A stretch of DNA of 64,000 nucleotides from Metabacillus endolithicus (GTDB lineage Bacteria; Bacillota; Bacilli; Bacillales; Bacillaceae): contig NZ_CP095550.1 of assembly GCF_023078335.1 (NCBI RefSeq), forward strand, positions 4,074,001-4,138,000. Reading direction: 5' to 3'. The stretch's first letter is position 1. Each line of letters starts with the position of its first letter. Position numbers and translations under genes: made by a program. The notes beneath the pieces are model-generated. The model saw only the letters and a list, made by a program, of their open reading frames with translations. It was not told where the DNA came from and made no database searches. Positions 28,279 to 37,233 of this stretch are shown here, one piece after another.

Positions 28279-29439
28279 TTAAACTTCAGAAACAGTTACC
28301 CATTGTCGTTTTTCAATGGATAAGTCGACAGCCTCTAGAACTTGCTGACATTTCACACCATCGTGGAAATTTGGAATAGGCTGACGATCTTCCTTGATTG
28401 CGTCCATTAGCTCTACAATTTCATGGATAAATGTGTGCTCATAACCAATTGTATGTCCAGGTGGCCACCAGTTTTCTGCATAAGCATGGGAAGGATCTGT
28501 TGCTAAAACACGTCGGAAGCCCTGTACATCATCTCTGTCTTCAGTGAAGTAGACTTGTAATTCATTCATTCGTTCAAAATCAAAGATAACACTGCCTTTG
28601 CTTCCGTTAATTTCAAATGAATTTGTACAGCGATGACCTGTGCCATAACGAGTTGCTTCAAAGCTGCCTAATGCCCCATTTGTAAAACGTGTCATAAACA
28701 AGGTTGCATCATCAACCGTGACCTTTCCTTTTTCAGTCTGAGTTTCACCTTTTGAGGAAAGACCAGATGTATTTGTTGGGAGAGGTCTTTCTTTAATAAA
28801 TGTTTCACTCATCCCGATTACCTCTGTCATGTCACCAATTAGGTAGTGAGCTAAATCAATTAAATGTGCTCCTAAATCTCCATGTGAACCTGAGCCAGCT
28901 ATATCTTTTTGAAGTCTCCAGGCAAGAGGGAAGGTAGGATCAACCAACCAATCTTGTAAAAAACAAGCACGATAATGATAGATATCACCTAATTTGCCTT
29001 CATCTATTAATTTTTTTGCAAGCATAACAGCAGGAGCAAAACGATAGTTAAAGCCGACCATATGCTTAACACCTTCTGCTTCAACAACCTCAAGCATTTC
29101 ACGAGAATCTTTTAATGTAAGCGCTAACGGTTTTTCGCAGAAAACATGTTTTCCTGCTTTAGCTGCAGCAATGGTTATTTCTTTATGTACATCACTAGGT
29201 GCATTAATATCTATTAAATCAAGATCGCTTCGTTCAATTAGTGTTTTCCAGTTCGTTGTATATTCCTCCCAGCCGAATTGTTTTGCTGCTTGAGCGATAC
29301 CTTCAGGATTGCGTCCACAGATTACCTTCATTTCTGGCTGGATTCTATTTGGAAAGAAAAGAGGAAGATCACGATAAGCATGACTATGTGCCTTCCCCAT
29401 AAACTTGTAACCAATCATCCCAACTTTTACTGTCTTCAT
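28279..29439 (-). CDS. Gfo/Idh/MocA-family dehydrogenase
   Basis: First gene of the minus-strand unit, 386 aa. It begins KVGMIGYKFMGKAHSHAYRD, the form typical of the group of MocA proteins found next to ThuA and sugar isomerases. The EKP motif is in VFCEKPLALTLKDS, and the catalytic region is AGSGSHGDLGAHLIDLAHYL. ATG 29437-29439 is chosen because AAAGGGG lies upstream; the TTG six codons earlier overlaps that ribosome site. An operator-like inverted repeat lies between this gene and the LacI gene upstream. Confidence 0.88.
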   Translation of the reverse strand: MKTVKVGMIGYKFMGKAHSHAYRDLPLFFPNRIQPEMKVICGRNPEGIAQAAKQFGWEEYTTNWKTLIERSDLDLIDINAPSDVHKEITIAAAKAGKHVFCEKPLALTLKDSREMLEVVEAEGVKHMVGFNYRFAPAVMLAKKLIDEGKLGDIYHYRACFLQDWLVDPTFPLAWRLQKDIAGSGSHGDLGAHLIDLAHYLIGDMTEVIGMSETFIKERPLPTNTSGLSSKGETQTEKGKVTVDDATLFMTRFTNGALGSFEATRYGTGHRCTNSFEINGSKGSVIFDFERMNELQVYFTEDRDDVQGFRRVLATDPSHAYAENWWPPGHTIGYEHTFIHEIVELMDAIKEDRQPIPNFHDGVKCQQVLEAVDLSIEKRQWVTVSEV

Positions 29440-29494
29440 AACATTTCCCCTTTTCAAAGTTTGGTAGAAAACAAGTTATTACGTTGATCACAAT

Positions 29495-29550
29495 TAGTGT
29501 CATTTCCGAGGTGAATGGAGGAGAATATGTTTATATGACACTAGTGTTAT
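29495..29550. promoter_or_regulatory. Operator-like inverted repeats upstream of the dehydrogenase operon
   Basis: TAGTGTCAT (29495-29503) and ATGACACTA (29535-29543) form a 9-bp inverted pair 31 bp apart. The right copy is itself part of the dyad ATGACACTAGTGTTAT (29535-29550), which overlaps the stop codon of the LacI gene. Three half-sites of one motif suggest binding by the neighbouring LacI regulator. Confidence 0.5.
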
Positions 29551-30569
29551 AGTGAGGATTCTCTTTCAATTAAAGTGACAGGCAGTTTCAAACTTGTTTT
29601 TTCATTGTCACCATGCAAAATACAGTTTAGTACCTTTTCTGCAGCCAGTTGCCCCATTTCATATAAAGGTACATTTACAGTACTTAATGGGGGAGAGGTC
29701 ATTCTCGAAATTTCTGAGTTATCGTAGCCGATAATAAAATAATCCTTTGAAGCTAGTAAACCTCGTTCATTCAAGCCTTGCATAAGTCCAATAGCCATAC
29801 GATCATTTGCTGCAAAGATTGCCTTTGATGTTTGCAGGATAGGGTAAATTTGCTCAGCAAGCTTATAGCCACTTTTTCGACTATAATTTCCTTCAAAAAT
29901 AAGGTCCTTATTAAATGGTATGTCTTTATCTCGTAATGCTTTCCTATAGCCTTCAAGTCGATCAAGACTATTTGAAAACTCTTTTGAACCATTTAAAAAG
30001 ATAACTCTTTCAAATCCTTTGTTGAGTAAAGAAGTTGTTGCTTGATAACTTCCATCTACATGATCTCCATCAATAAAGTGAAAGGGTTGTTCTGAAAAAG
30101 TTTGATTAATTAAACAATATGGCAAATGATGTTCATGTAGATTATTAAGAGCTGTAATATCATTTGGAGTATTTTTAGCTCCTAGAATAATGCAGCCGTC
30201 TACTCGTTGAGATTGAAAAAGCTGAATATAATCTTTTGGTTGTTCAGGAGTTTGAAATAATAAGAGTAAGCCATAACCAGATTCTCCTAGTTTTGCCCCA
30301 ATTCCACTAACTAACTCTGAAAAATAGTGGGTAGACATTAAGTTAACCTTAGGTAAATAAGGAACAATTACTCCTATATTGTTGCTTTTTCCTTTTGCAA
30401 AATTTTGTGCAATAACATTAGGGTGGTAGTGAAGCTCTTTTGCAGCTTTCAGCACTTTTTTCTTCGTTTCTTCTTTCAATGGAGCTATGTTGTTAAAGAC
30501 CCGTGAAACAGTGGCTTCAGAAACACCTGCTAATCTTGCAACATCTTTTCTATTAGCTAATTTATTCAC
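29547..30569 (-). CDS. LacI-family transcriptional regulator
   Basis: About 340 aa. The helix-turn-helix reads NRKDVARLAGVSEATVSRVF, then the hinge (HPNVIAQNFAKGKSNNIGVIVP) and a sugar-binding effector domain (GCIILGAKN, FEGNYSRKSG, AIFAANDRMAIGLM). The start is uncertain: GTG 30567-30569 (giving MNKLANRKDVA) is used; a GTG seven codons further upstream has no ribosome site. It is encoded just upstream of, and in the same direction as, the dehydrogenase/ThuA unit and is likely to regulate it through the ATGACACTA sites. Confidence 0.82.
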   Translation of the reverse strand: MNKLANRKDVARLAGVSEATVSRVFNNIAPLKEETKKKVLKAAKELHYHPNVIAQNFAKGKSNNIGVIVPYLPKVNLMSTHYFSELVSGIGAKLGESGYGLLLLFQTPEQPKDYIQLFQSQRVDGCIILGAKNTPNDITALNNLHEHHLPYCLINQTFSEQPFHFIDGDHVDGSYQATTSLLNKGFERVIFLNGSKEFSNSLDRLEGYRKALRDKDIPFNKDLIFEGNYSRKSGYKLAEQIYPILQTSKAIFAANDRMAIGLMQGLNERGLLASKDYFIIGYDNSEISRMTSPPLSTVNVPLYEMGQLAAEKVLNCILHGDNEKTSLKLPVTLIERESSL

Positions 30570-30710
30570 CCCCGTATAAATTATGTACACGCGTTCATTT
30601 TCTCTGTTTCTAGATGAAATGTCAATGAAATCCAGGAAATTAAAAATAAAAATAAAAAAAATAAAAATTTTAGGTTTAACATGTTTTTAGTAGGGTATAT
30701 AGCAAAAGAC

Positions 30711-30778
30711 AGTATCCCCCCTGATACTTTCTATATGAAAAACTTGAGGAGCCTTCATACATTGTATGGAGGTTTTTT
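30711..30778 (+). terminator. Orphan hairpin plus terminator upstream of the second LacI gene
   Basis: AGTATC (30711-30716) pairs with GATACT (30723-30728). Next, CCTTCATAC (30752-30760) pairs with GTATGGAGG (30764-30772), followed by TTTTTT. No coding gene precedes it on this strand, so it may end a small RNA or a leader transcript. The rest of 30570-30913 holds the regulator's promoter and operator. Confidence 0.55.
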
Positions 30779-30818
30779 CTATATTTATGGGTTTAATTAC
30801 CTAATTTGGGAAATGGTG

Positions 30819-30867
30819 TTGAAATATAAAGCGGTAGGTTTTATACTTGGAAATGTAACCGGTTACA
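30819..30867 (+). promoter_or_regulatory. Promoter and operator of the second LacI regulator
   Basis: TTGAAA (30819-30824), 17 bp, TATACT (30842-30847). The perfect 14-bp palindrome TGTAACCGGTTACA (30854-30867) lies at the expected transcription start. Related sites occur at 31948 and 32011, indicating autoregulation together with control of the downstream operon. Confidence 0.75.
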
Positions 30868-30913
30868 AAAATACCGATCGAACATGAAAAGTCATCTCCA
30901 GGGAGAATGGTAC

Positions 30914-31945
30914 ATGGTAAAAATGCGTGATGTAGCAAAGTTAGCAAATGTGTCAGTCGCAACTGTTTCTAGGGTCCTACATAATCCAGAAACTGTAAAA
31001 GAAGCAACAAGAAAGAAAGTACTGAGTGTAATTGATGAGTTAAATTATAAACCAAATATGCTAGCTCGTCAGTTTCGTAGAAATGAAACAAATATTATTC
31101 TAGTGGTTGTACCAAGTATTATGAATACTGTTTTTTCAGGTATTATTGAGGGAATAGAATACGAAGCCTCAAGACATGGATATCGGGTTTTACTAGGGAA
31201 TACAAATAGAAAAGTTGAAAACGAATATGACTTAGTTGAACTACTAAAGAAAAGGCAAGCAGACGGTATGATTTTATTATCAGAAAGGATGGATTCAAAC
31301 GATATAAAGTCTTTGAGTGAAGAATACCCTCTTGTTCTAGCTACAGCATATATTGAGGGGTTAAAGGTACCATCGGTATCAATCGACAATGTTAGTAGTA
31401 GTCGAGAAGCTGTTGAACATCTCATTAGACTAGGTCATAAAGAAATTGCTCATATAACAGGGCCCTTGCAATTTGGAATTTCTAAAGGTCGATATAAAGG
31501 TTATAAACAAGCGCTGATGCAAAATAATTTAGAAGTTCGGAATATGCTAGTTCAAGAGGGAGATTTCACCTTTGAATCTGGCTATAATCAAATGTTGAAG
31601 TTCATGGCAATTGAGAAAACACCTACAGCTATTTTTGCTGCAAATGATGAAATGGCTATGGGGGCAGTAAAAGCAGTAAAAGAATTTGGACTTAATGTTC
31701 CTCGGGATATCGCTATTGTAGGATTCGATAATATAGCATTTTCATCAAAATTTGATCCAGCCATAACGACAGTTGCACAACCCCTTTTTGAAATGGGACA
31801 AAAGTCTATGAAATTACTATTACAGCAAATTCAAGGAAAGCCGATCCTTAAGTCGCAATATATATTAGATTGTGAATTAATTGTGAGAGATTCCTGTGGT
31901 GGAAAAGGTAAAGAAAAGGTACTAAATGAAAATATCAGCACATAA
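30914..31945 (+). CDS. LacI-family transcriptional regulator (binds TGTAACCGGTTACA-type sites, inferred)
   Basis: 343 aa. The helix-turn-helix reads MRDVAKLANVSVATVSRVLH, the hinge YKPNMLARQFRRNETNIILV, and the effector domain contains ADGMILLSERMD, GFDNIAFSSKFDPAITTV and ELIVRDSCGG. ATG 30914 follows GGGAGAA; the ATG at 30884 has no ribosome site. Three TGTAACCG(G/A)TTACA sites, one before it and two between it and the sugar-isomerase gene, mark it as the local repressor of the 32053-37031 operon. Confidence 0.88.
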   Translation: MVKMRDVAKLANVSVATVSRVLHNPETVKEATRKKVLSVIDELNYKPNMLARQFRRNETNIILVVVPSIMNTVFSGIIEGIEYEASRHGYRVLLGNTNRKVENEYDLVELLKKRQADGMILLSERMDSNDIKSLSEEYPLVLATAYIEGLKVPSVSIDNVSSSREAVEHLIRLGHKEIAHITGPLQFGISKGRYKGYKQALMQNNLEVRNMLVQEGDFTFESGYNQMLKFMAIEKTPTAIFAANDEMAMGAVKAVKEFGLNVPRDIAIVGFDNIAFSSKFDPAITTVAQPLFEMGQKSMKLLLQQIQGKPILKSQYILDCELIVRDSCGGKGKEKVLNENIST

Positions 31946-31947
31946 AA

Positions 31948-31961
31948 TGTAACCGATTACA
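31948..31961 (+). promoter_or_regulatory. LacI operator (TGTAACCGATTACA)
   Basis: A 14-bp dyad with one asymmetric position, starting 3 nt after the regulator's stop codon and 63 bp upstream of the next operator. Confidence 0.65.
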
Positions 31962-32010
31962 ATTTAAGGGAGGTGAAAAGCTTAAGTTGTATGAAAATTG
32001 AATGGATATT

Positions 32011-32024
32011 TGTAACCGGTTACA
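32011..32024 (+). promoter_or_regulatory. LacI operator (TGTAACCGGTTACA) before the isomerase gene
   Basis: A perfect 14-bp palindrome, identical to the one at 30854. A weak promoter, TTAAGT (31982-31987) with 17 bp to GATATT (32005-32010), would place the start inside it. The 63-bp centre spacing to the other site, about six helical turns, would allow looping. Confidence 0.65.
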
Positions 32025-32052
32025 TTCGAGGCTGAAAAAGGAGGACTTTTCT

Positions 32053-32817
32053 ATGTCAAATACTCAATTTAGCTTACAATTATTCACACTGCGTGAAGAA
32101 ACTGAAAAAGATTTTATTGGAACATTAGAGAAGGTTGCAAAGCTTGGATATCAAGGGGTAGAGTTTGCTGGATATGGAGGATTAACGTCAGAGCAATTGA
32201 GACAGGAACTGGATCGCTTAGGGTTAAAAGCAAGTTCTAGTCACGTTCAATTATCTGTTCTAGAAAATGAATTAGCTAGGGTTATTGAATTTCAACAAAC
32301 AATAGGTAGTCGACACGTTGCATGCCCTGTCCTTCCAGCTGAAAGAAGAACAAAAGAAGCTTACTATGAACTTATTCCGATTTTAAATGAAATTGGTCGA
32401 AAATGTCACGAGGAAGGAATTACACTTTCTTATCATAATCATGATTTTGAATTAGTTGAACTAGATAATGGTAAAAAGCCTTTAGAAATACTTCTAGATG
32501 AAACAAACCCTGAATGGGTAAAGGCTGAGTTTGATGTCTACTGGTTAACAAAAGCTGGTGAAGACCCAGTTCATTGGTTAAAACGTTATGAAGGAAGAAC
32601 ACCACTTGTTCATCTTAAGGACATGACAACAGATGGGGAGAAGTTTTTTGCGGAATTAGGAACTGGTGGGGTTAATGTAGAAGGGGTACTTAATCAGGGG
32701 ATGAGTTCAGGTGTGGAGTGGTTTGTTGTTGAGCAGGACAGATCAAGAAGAACACCTTTTGAGAGCATCGAAATCAGTATGGATTTTTTGAAAGAAAAAC
32801 AATTAATAACAGTTTAA
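32053..32817 (+). CDS. Sugar phosphate isomerase/epimerase-type TIM-barrel protein (YcjR/IolE-like)
   Basis: A 254-aa protein of the xylose-isomerase-like TIM-barrel (AP endonuclease 2) family. Metal-ligand motifs typical of the family are seen: ITLSYHNHDFELVEL, VKAEFDVYWLTKAG, PLVHLKDM and the late WFVVEQDR. ATG 32053 follows AAAGGAGGAC. Relatives epimerise or dehydrate keto sugars and inososes. With a Gfo/Idh/MocA dehydrogenase and an ABC importer in the same operon, a 3-keto-glycoside or inositol-like route is plausible. Confidence 0.85.
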   Translation: MSNTQFSLQLFTLREETEKDFIGTLEKVAKLGYQGVEFAGYGGLTSEQLRQELDRLGLKASSSHVQLSVLENELARVIEFQQTIGSRHVACPVLPAERRTKEAYYELIPILNEIGRKCHEEGITLSYHNHDFELVELDNGKKPLEILLDETNPEWVKAEFDVYWLTKAGEDPVHWLKRYEGRTPLVHLKDMTTDGEKFFAELGTGGVNVEGVLNQGMSSGVEWFVVEQDRSRRTPFESIEISMDFLKEKQLITV

Positions 32818-32848
32818 AGTTGAAAACGAAAACAAAGGGGATGGAAGA

Positions 32849-34152
32849 ATGAAGAAATTACTTTCTGTTTTAACGATCATGACTGTTTTGTTTCTAACTG
32901 CATGTGGACTAAATGGTGGTGGCTCTACAGAACAGGCTACATCTGATTCTGGTGAGAGTAAGTCTAGCGGAGGGAAAAAGACACTTGAATTCTGGCATAT
33001 TGATACAGGGGAAAAAGAGGCAGTTTATGAAGAAGCAGTTGAACGATTCAAGGAAAAGCATCCTGACGTAGATGTAAAGATCCTTCAAATTCCAAATGAT
33101 GCATACAAGCAAAAGTTATCTGTTGCTATGTCGGGGAATGACGCACCAGATGTGTTCCATAGCTGGGGTGGAGGATGGCTGAAGAACTTTGTGGACCAGG
33201 GGAAGGTATATGATATTACTGAAACAACGGATAAATCTCACTTTAATGAACTTGCTTTGAACAATGCTACATTTGACGGCAAAGTATACGGTCAGCCATT
33301 AAGTCTTTCAATTGATGTTGTTTTCTATAACAAAGAGTTATTTGATAAGTACGGTTTACAAGCACCAAAAACATATGATGAATGGTTAAATGTGATCGAT
33401 ACACTAAAAGAAAACGAAATTATTCCTATTGCATTAACAAACCAAACAAAATGGCCTGGAGCTTATTATTTAATGAACTTTGCAAGTAGAATTGCTGGAC
33501 CTGAACTGTTTGAAAGTGCTTTTAATAGAGAGGGTAGAGGCTTTGATGATCCGGCTTATGTTGAGGCAGGAAAGTATATTCAAGAATTGGTAGAAAGAGA
33601 CGCGTTTAATCCAGGATTTAACGGTGTACCGTATGATGAAGGTCAAGGGCGTCAGTTAATGTATACTGGTCAAGCAGCGATGATGGATATGACAATTTCA
33701 TTCTTAAATAACGTAAGACAAGAGGCTCCTGAATTCGAGGAAAAGTTAGACTTTTTCTTATTCCCAACTATTCCTGGAGGTAAAGGGAACGAAACACATG
33801 TTGGGGCAGCAACCGGACCTGTTTGGTCAGTTGCACAAAACAGTGAAAACCCTGATTTAGCTGCTGAGTTAGTTAATGAATTAACAAGCAAAGAAACAGC
33901 GCAAAATTACACAGATCGCACTGGCTCGTTAACAGGTGTGAAAGATGTAGTTCCAGCTGATGAATTTACAAAACGTTTTTATGAAGTGGTAGAACAAGCA
34001 ACTCATTTACAAATGCCGTATGATCAAACTCTTCCACCTGAATTGGCAGAATTACACAAAGACACGATTCAAGCGGTATTTGAAATTTAGATATGACACC
34101 TGAAGATGCTGCAAAGAAAATGGAAGAAAAAGCAAAAGAGCTTTTAGAGTAA
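32849..34152 (+). CDS. Sugar ABC transporter solute-binding lipoprotein (one frameshift)
   Basis: Family-1 binding protein of about 434 aa. The signal MKKLLSVLTIMTVLFLTACG carries lipobox LTAC and is followed by a Gly/Ser linker and a mature domain with LEFWHIDTGEKEAVYEEAVE. The frame breaks near 34082 (GTATTTGAAAT should be GTATTTGGAAAT). With one G added it continues LDMTPEDAAKKMEEKAKELL to the TAA at 34150-34152, the usual C-terminus of family-1 proteins. It is followed by a hairpin and the two permease genes. The ligand is unknown, probably a glycoside. Confidence 0.87.
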
Positions 34153-34157
34153 TGCGG

Positions 34158-34179
34158 TAAGAGGGGATTTCCCCTCTTA
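34158..34179 (+). terminator. Hairpin after the binding-protein gene
   Basis: TAAGAGGGGA pairs with TCCCCTCTTA around a 2-nt centre. Only a weak T-run follows (TTGTAAAA), so it is more likely a 3' stabiliser or partial terminator than a full stop. Confidence 0.55.
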
Positions 34180-34201
34180 TTGTAAAAAAGGAGTGGCTGA
34201 A

Positions 34202-35146
34202 ATGGATACACATATAAAAGTGGCTGAAAATAGGACGGTAGTCAAAAAAGTATCACGTACACAAAAGAAAATAAAAAGCGCCTTAACTATTAGTGCATTT
34301 GTCGCCCCTGCCATTATTATTTATGCAGTCTATGTTTTGTTCCCTATTATGTCTACCCTCATGTACAGTTTTTATAAATGGGACGGAATGGGAGTAGGAG
34401 TATTTGTAGGATTACAAAATTATGTTGACCTTTTTAAAGACGCAATTTTTTGGAGAAGCCTCACAAATAATACATGGGTAGTGTTAACCTCGGTATTTGC
34501 TCAAATTCCTCTTGGGTTAATTATGGCACTTATGTTATTTGCACCAATAAAAGGAATTAAATTCTTTAGCAGTGTTTATTTCTTTCCATTTCTTATGTCA
34601 ACTGTAGCGATAGGTTTATTATGGGTTTTAATGTTTGATCCAATAAATGGGATTATTAATAATATCATTAATTTATTCGGATTTGAAAATGTACCATGGC
34701 TAAGTGAAACAAATACAGCATTATTTGCTGTATTATTGGTTATCGTTTGGCAATTCTCTCCGTTTTATATGATTCTTTTTAAAGCAGCCATTGTTGGAAT
34801 ACCAGATGAATTATATGAAGCTGCTGAAATTGATGGAGCAAGTTCTTTCCAAAAGTTTTTTCAGATTACATTACCTCTTCTAATGCCAACAATTGTCAGC
34901 TCTTCAATTCTAGCAATTGTAGGTTCGTTAAAAGCATTTGATATCTTCTATATTATGACAGGTGGAGGCCCTAACCACGGTACGGAACTATTAGGAACGT
35001 ATATGTTTAAACAGGCTTTTATCAACTTCAATATGGGCTATGCTAGTGCTATTGCCTTTATTATGTTCTTTTTAGCCTTATTTGTTACGATTATTATTCA
35101 GGTAATGGATCATTTACGTAAAAAGAAAGGAGCCTACGGAATATGA
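34202..35146 (+). CDS. Sugar ABC transporter permease, MalF-type
   Basis: 314 aa with a short cytoplasmic N-tail and about six transmembrane helices (first at about 27-50, ISAFVAPAIIIYAVYVLFPI). The EAA loop reads YEAAEIDGASSFQKFFQITLP. ATG 34202 is chosen because AAAGGAG lies 7-12 nt upstream; the GTG at 34193 lies inside that ribosome site. The stop overlaps the next start by four bases (ATGA). Confidence 0.9.
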   Translation: MDTHIKVAENRTVVKKVSRTQKKIKSALTISAFVAPAIIIYAVYVLFPIMSTLMYSFYKWDGMGVGVFVGLQNYVDLFKDAIFWRSLTNNTWVVLTSVFAQIPLGLIMALMLFAPIKGIKFFSSVYFFPFLMSTVAIGLLWVLMFDPINGIINNIINLFGFENVPWLSETNTALFAVLLVIVWQFSPFYMILFKAAIVGIPDELYEAAEIDGASSFQKFFQITLPLLMPTIVSSSILAIVGSLKAFDIFYIMTGGGPNHGTELLGTYMFKQAFINFNMGYASAIAFIMFFLALFVTIIIQVMDHLRKKKGAYGI

Positions 35147-35964
35147 CAATGGGATTAAAAAAAGTACCTCTCTATATCATTGCCATTATGTTGTTAGTCT
35201 TTACTGGTTTTCCTTTCATCTATATGATTTCAACTTCACTTAAGTCACGAAGTCAATTCTTTGAGGAGCCATTTGCGCTATTTTCATCATTTAATTTTGA
35301 AAACTTTCAATCCGTTTTTGAAATGGGATTAACACGATATTTTTTAAATAGCATTTTGGTATCTGTAGTAGCTGTTTTTGTGGTAATGCTAGTAGCAGCG
35401 TTAGCGAGTTATCCATTAAGTAGGATGAAATTCAAGTTGAACAAAGTATTGTTCCTACTATTTATATCAGGTATGATGCTGCCTATTCATGCTACTCTTA
35501 TTCCGATTTTTAAGCTCACACAAAGCATGGGGGTTTTTGATACGGTATGGGCTTTATTAGGACCATATATCGCCTTTAGTCTCCCAATCTCAATTTTTAT
35601 TTTGACTCAGTTTATGCAAGAAATTCCTAAGTCATTAGAGGAAGCTGCGAAGATGGATGGCTGTAACCATTTTGGAATCTTCTGGAGAGTAATCTTGCCG
35701 ATGTTAACACCTGCATTAATGACAGTGTTAATCTATAACTTTATCCACTTATGGAATGAGTTTATTTTTGCCCTCGTTCTAATTTCAAGCCCAGAAAACA
35801 TGACATTACCATTAGGTTTACAAGACTTTAGAGGAGAATTCTCAGTAAATATACCTGGTCTTATGGCCGCCTTAACACTAGCAAGCTTACCAATTCTTGT
35901 TGTTTACCTTTTCTCACAAGAGAAAGTTGTAAAAGGATTAGCAGGTGGGGCAGTGAAAGGATAA
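35143..35964 (+). CDS. Sugar ABC transporter permease, MalG-type
   Basis: 273 aa with six transmembrane segments. The EAA loop reads LEEAAKMDGCNHFGIFWRVI, and the C-terminus KVVKGLAGGAVKG is typical of MalG-type subunits. Translation is coupled to the upstream permease (ATGA overlap), and a GGAG site lies in the end of that gene. No ATPase gene is present here, again implying a shared MsmX-type ATPase. Confidence 0.9.
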   Translation: MTMGLKKVPLYIIAIMLLVFTGFPFIYMISTSLKSRSQFFEEPFALFSSFNFENFQSVFEMGLTRYFLNSILVSVVAVFVVMLVAALASYPLSRMKFKLNKVLFLLFISGMMLPIHATLIPIFKLTQSMGVFDTVWALLGPYIAFSLPISIFILTQFMQEIPKSLEEAAKMDGCNHFGIFWRVILPMLTPALMTVLIYNFIHLWNEFIFALVLISSPENMTLPLGLQDFRGEFSVNIPGLMAALTLASLPILVVYLFSQEKVVKGLAGGAVKG

Positions 35965-35990
35965 AACAAATTATTGGGGGATGAAAAACC

Positions 35991-37031
35991 ATGTCAAAGA
36001 TCAAAGTAGCTGTTATTGGTTGTGGAAGTATTGCAAGAAGACGTCATTTAGTTGAGTATGCAAATAATGATCATGTCGAAATCATAGCAGTGTGTGACAT
36101 TGTGAAATCGCGAGCAGTAGAGATGGCTGAAAAATATGAAGCACAGGCTTTTACACAATATGAGAAAGTCGTTCAACTTGCGGAGGTAGATGTGATAAGT
36201 GTTTGTTTACCAAATGATCTTCACGCTCCTGTTTCAATTGCTGCTTTAAATGCTGGAAAACATGTTCTTTGTGAAAAACCTATGGCAACGTCTAGAAAAG
36301 AAGCAGAAGAAATGATAGAAGCTGCAGAGAAGAATAACAAAACATTAATGATTGCACATAATCAACGCTTTGTATCTTCTCATCAAAAAGCAAAACAAAT
36401 AATAGAAAGTGGTCAACTAGGAAAAATTTATAGTTTTCGTACAACTTTTGGACATCCGGGACCGGAGAGATGGAGTATTGATGGAAGAAATAGTTGGTTT
36501 TTTGATAAAGAACAGGCATTCATTGGTGCACTAGGAGATTTGGGTGTTCATAAATCAGATTTAATCCGCTATTTATTAGGAGATGTTGCGGAGGTAAGTG
36601 CATTTGTTGAAACATCTGCAAAAGAAGATACACAGGTAGATGATAATGCGGTTGCTATTTTGAAAATGGAATCTGGTGTAATTGGAACATTAACAGCTAG
36701 TTGGTCATATGTAGCTGGTGGAGACAATTCTACAGTCATTTACGCTGAAAATGCTGTTTTAAGATTAGAGGATGATCCAGACCATTCACTAATTGTTCAA
36801 TATAATAATGGTGAAGTTGTGAAGTATCAACTAGATAAAATTCAAACGAATGAAGAAGGTGGTCAAACGAATACACATGTTATTGATCACTTTATAGACT
36901 CTATCCTGAATAAAAAAGCCCCAATTATAACTGGGGAAGAAGGGAAAAAGTCACTTGAGGTAATTTTAGCAGCACTTGAAGCTAATGAAACAAAAAAAGT
37001 AGTGTTGGTGAATAAAATACCCGTACTATAA
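35991..37031 (+). CDS. Gfo/Idh/MocA-family dehydrogenase
   Basis: 346 aa and last gene of the TGTAACCGG-regulated operon. The Rossmann start is KVAVIGCGSIARRRHLVEYA, the family EKP motif is in VLCEKPMATSRKEAEEM, and the catalytic region is IGALGDLGVHKSDLIRYLLG, with the conserved Asp-x-x-x-His. It is the third member of this superfamily within 11 kb. With the TIM-barrel protein it resembles the YcjS/YcjR pair of E. coli, which oxidises and epimerises glycosides; this parallel is an inference. Confidence 0.88.
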   Translation: MSKIKVAVIGCGSIARRRHLVEYANNDHVEIIAVCDIVKSRAVEMAEKYEAQAFTQYEKVVQLAEVDVISVCLPNDLHAPVSIAALNAGKHVLCEKPMATSRKEAEEMIEAAEKNNKTLMIAHNQRFVSSHQKAKQIIESGQLGKIYSFRTTFGHPGPERWSIDGRNSWFFDKEQAFIGALGDLGVHKSDLIRYLLGDVAEVSAFVETSAKEDTQVDDNAVAILKMESGVIGTLTASWSYVAGGDNSTVIYAENAVLRLEDDPDHSLIVQYNNGEVVKYQLDKIQTNEEGGQTNTHVIDHFIDSILNKKAPIITGEEGKKSLEVILAALEANETKKVVLVNKIPVL

Positions 37032-37042
37032 TCAGCCATTGT

Positions 37043-37079
37043 TAAGTGAGTCTATTCTATATGACTCACTTATTTTTTG
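37043..37079 (+). terminator. Terminator of the sugar operon
   Basis: TAAGTGAGTC pairs with GACTCACTTA around a 10-nt loop, followed by TTTTTT. Confidence 0.85.
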
Positions 37080-37233
37080 TTTAAACCCCTCGTAAAAAGA
37101 CTACCTAAAATTCAACGTTCATTCTTAAGAATTTCTTCATATTTTCCCTACCTTTATATTAAGAACTTTTGCTTATACTGAGTACATCCTTAGCAGATAA
37201 CACATGGTATACTTTGGAAAGGAGGATAGAAAG

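Noticed and set aside
30681..30887. 68-codon open frame between the two divergent LacI genes
   Set aside because: No ribosome site, atypical composition, and it runs through a terminator, a promoter and an operator.
31990..32034. 14-codon leader peptide frame (MKIEWIFVTGYIRG) before the isomerase gene
   Set aside because: The nearest AGGAGG-like site is too far upstream, and the sequence is explained by the operator and promoter.
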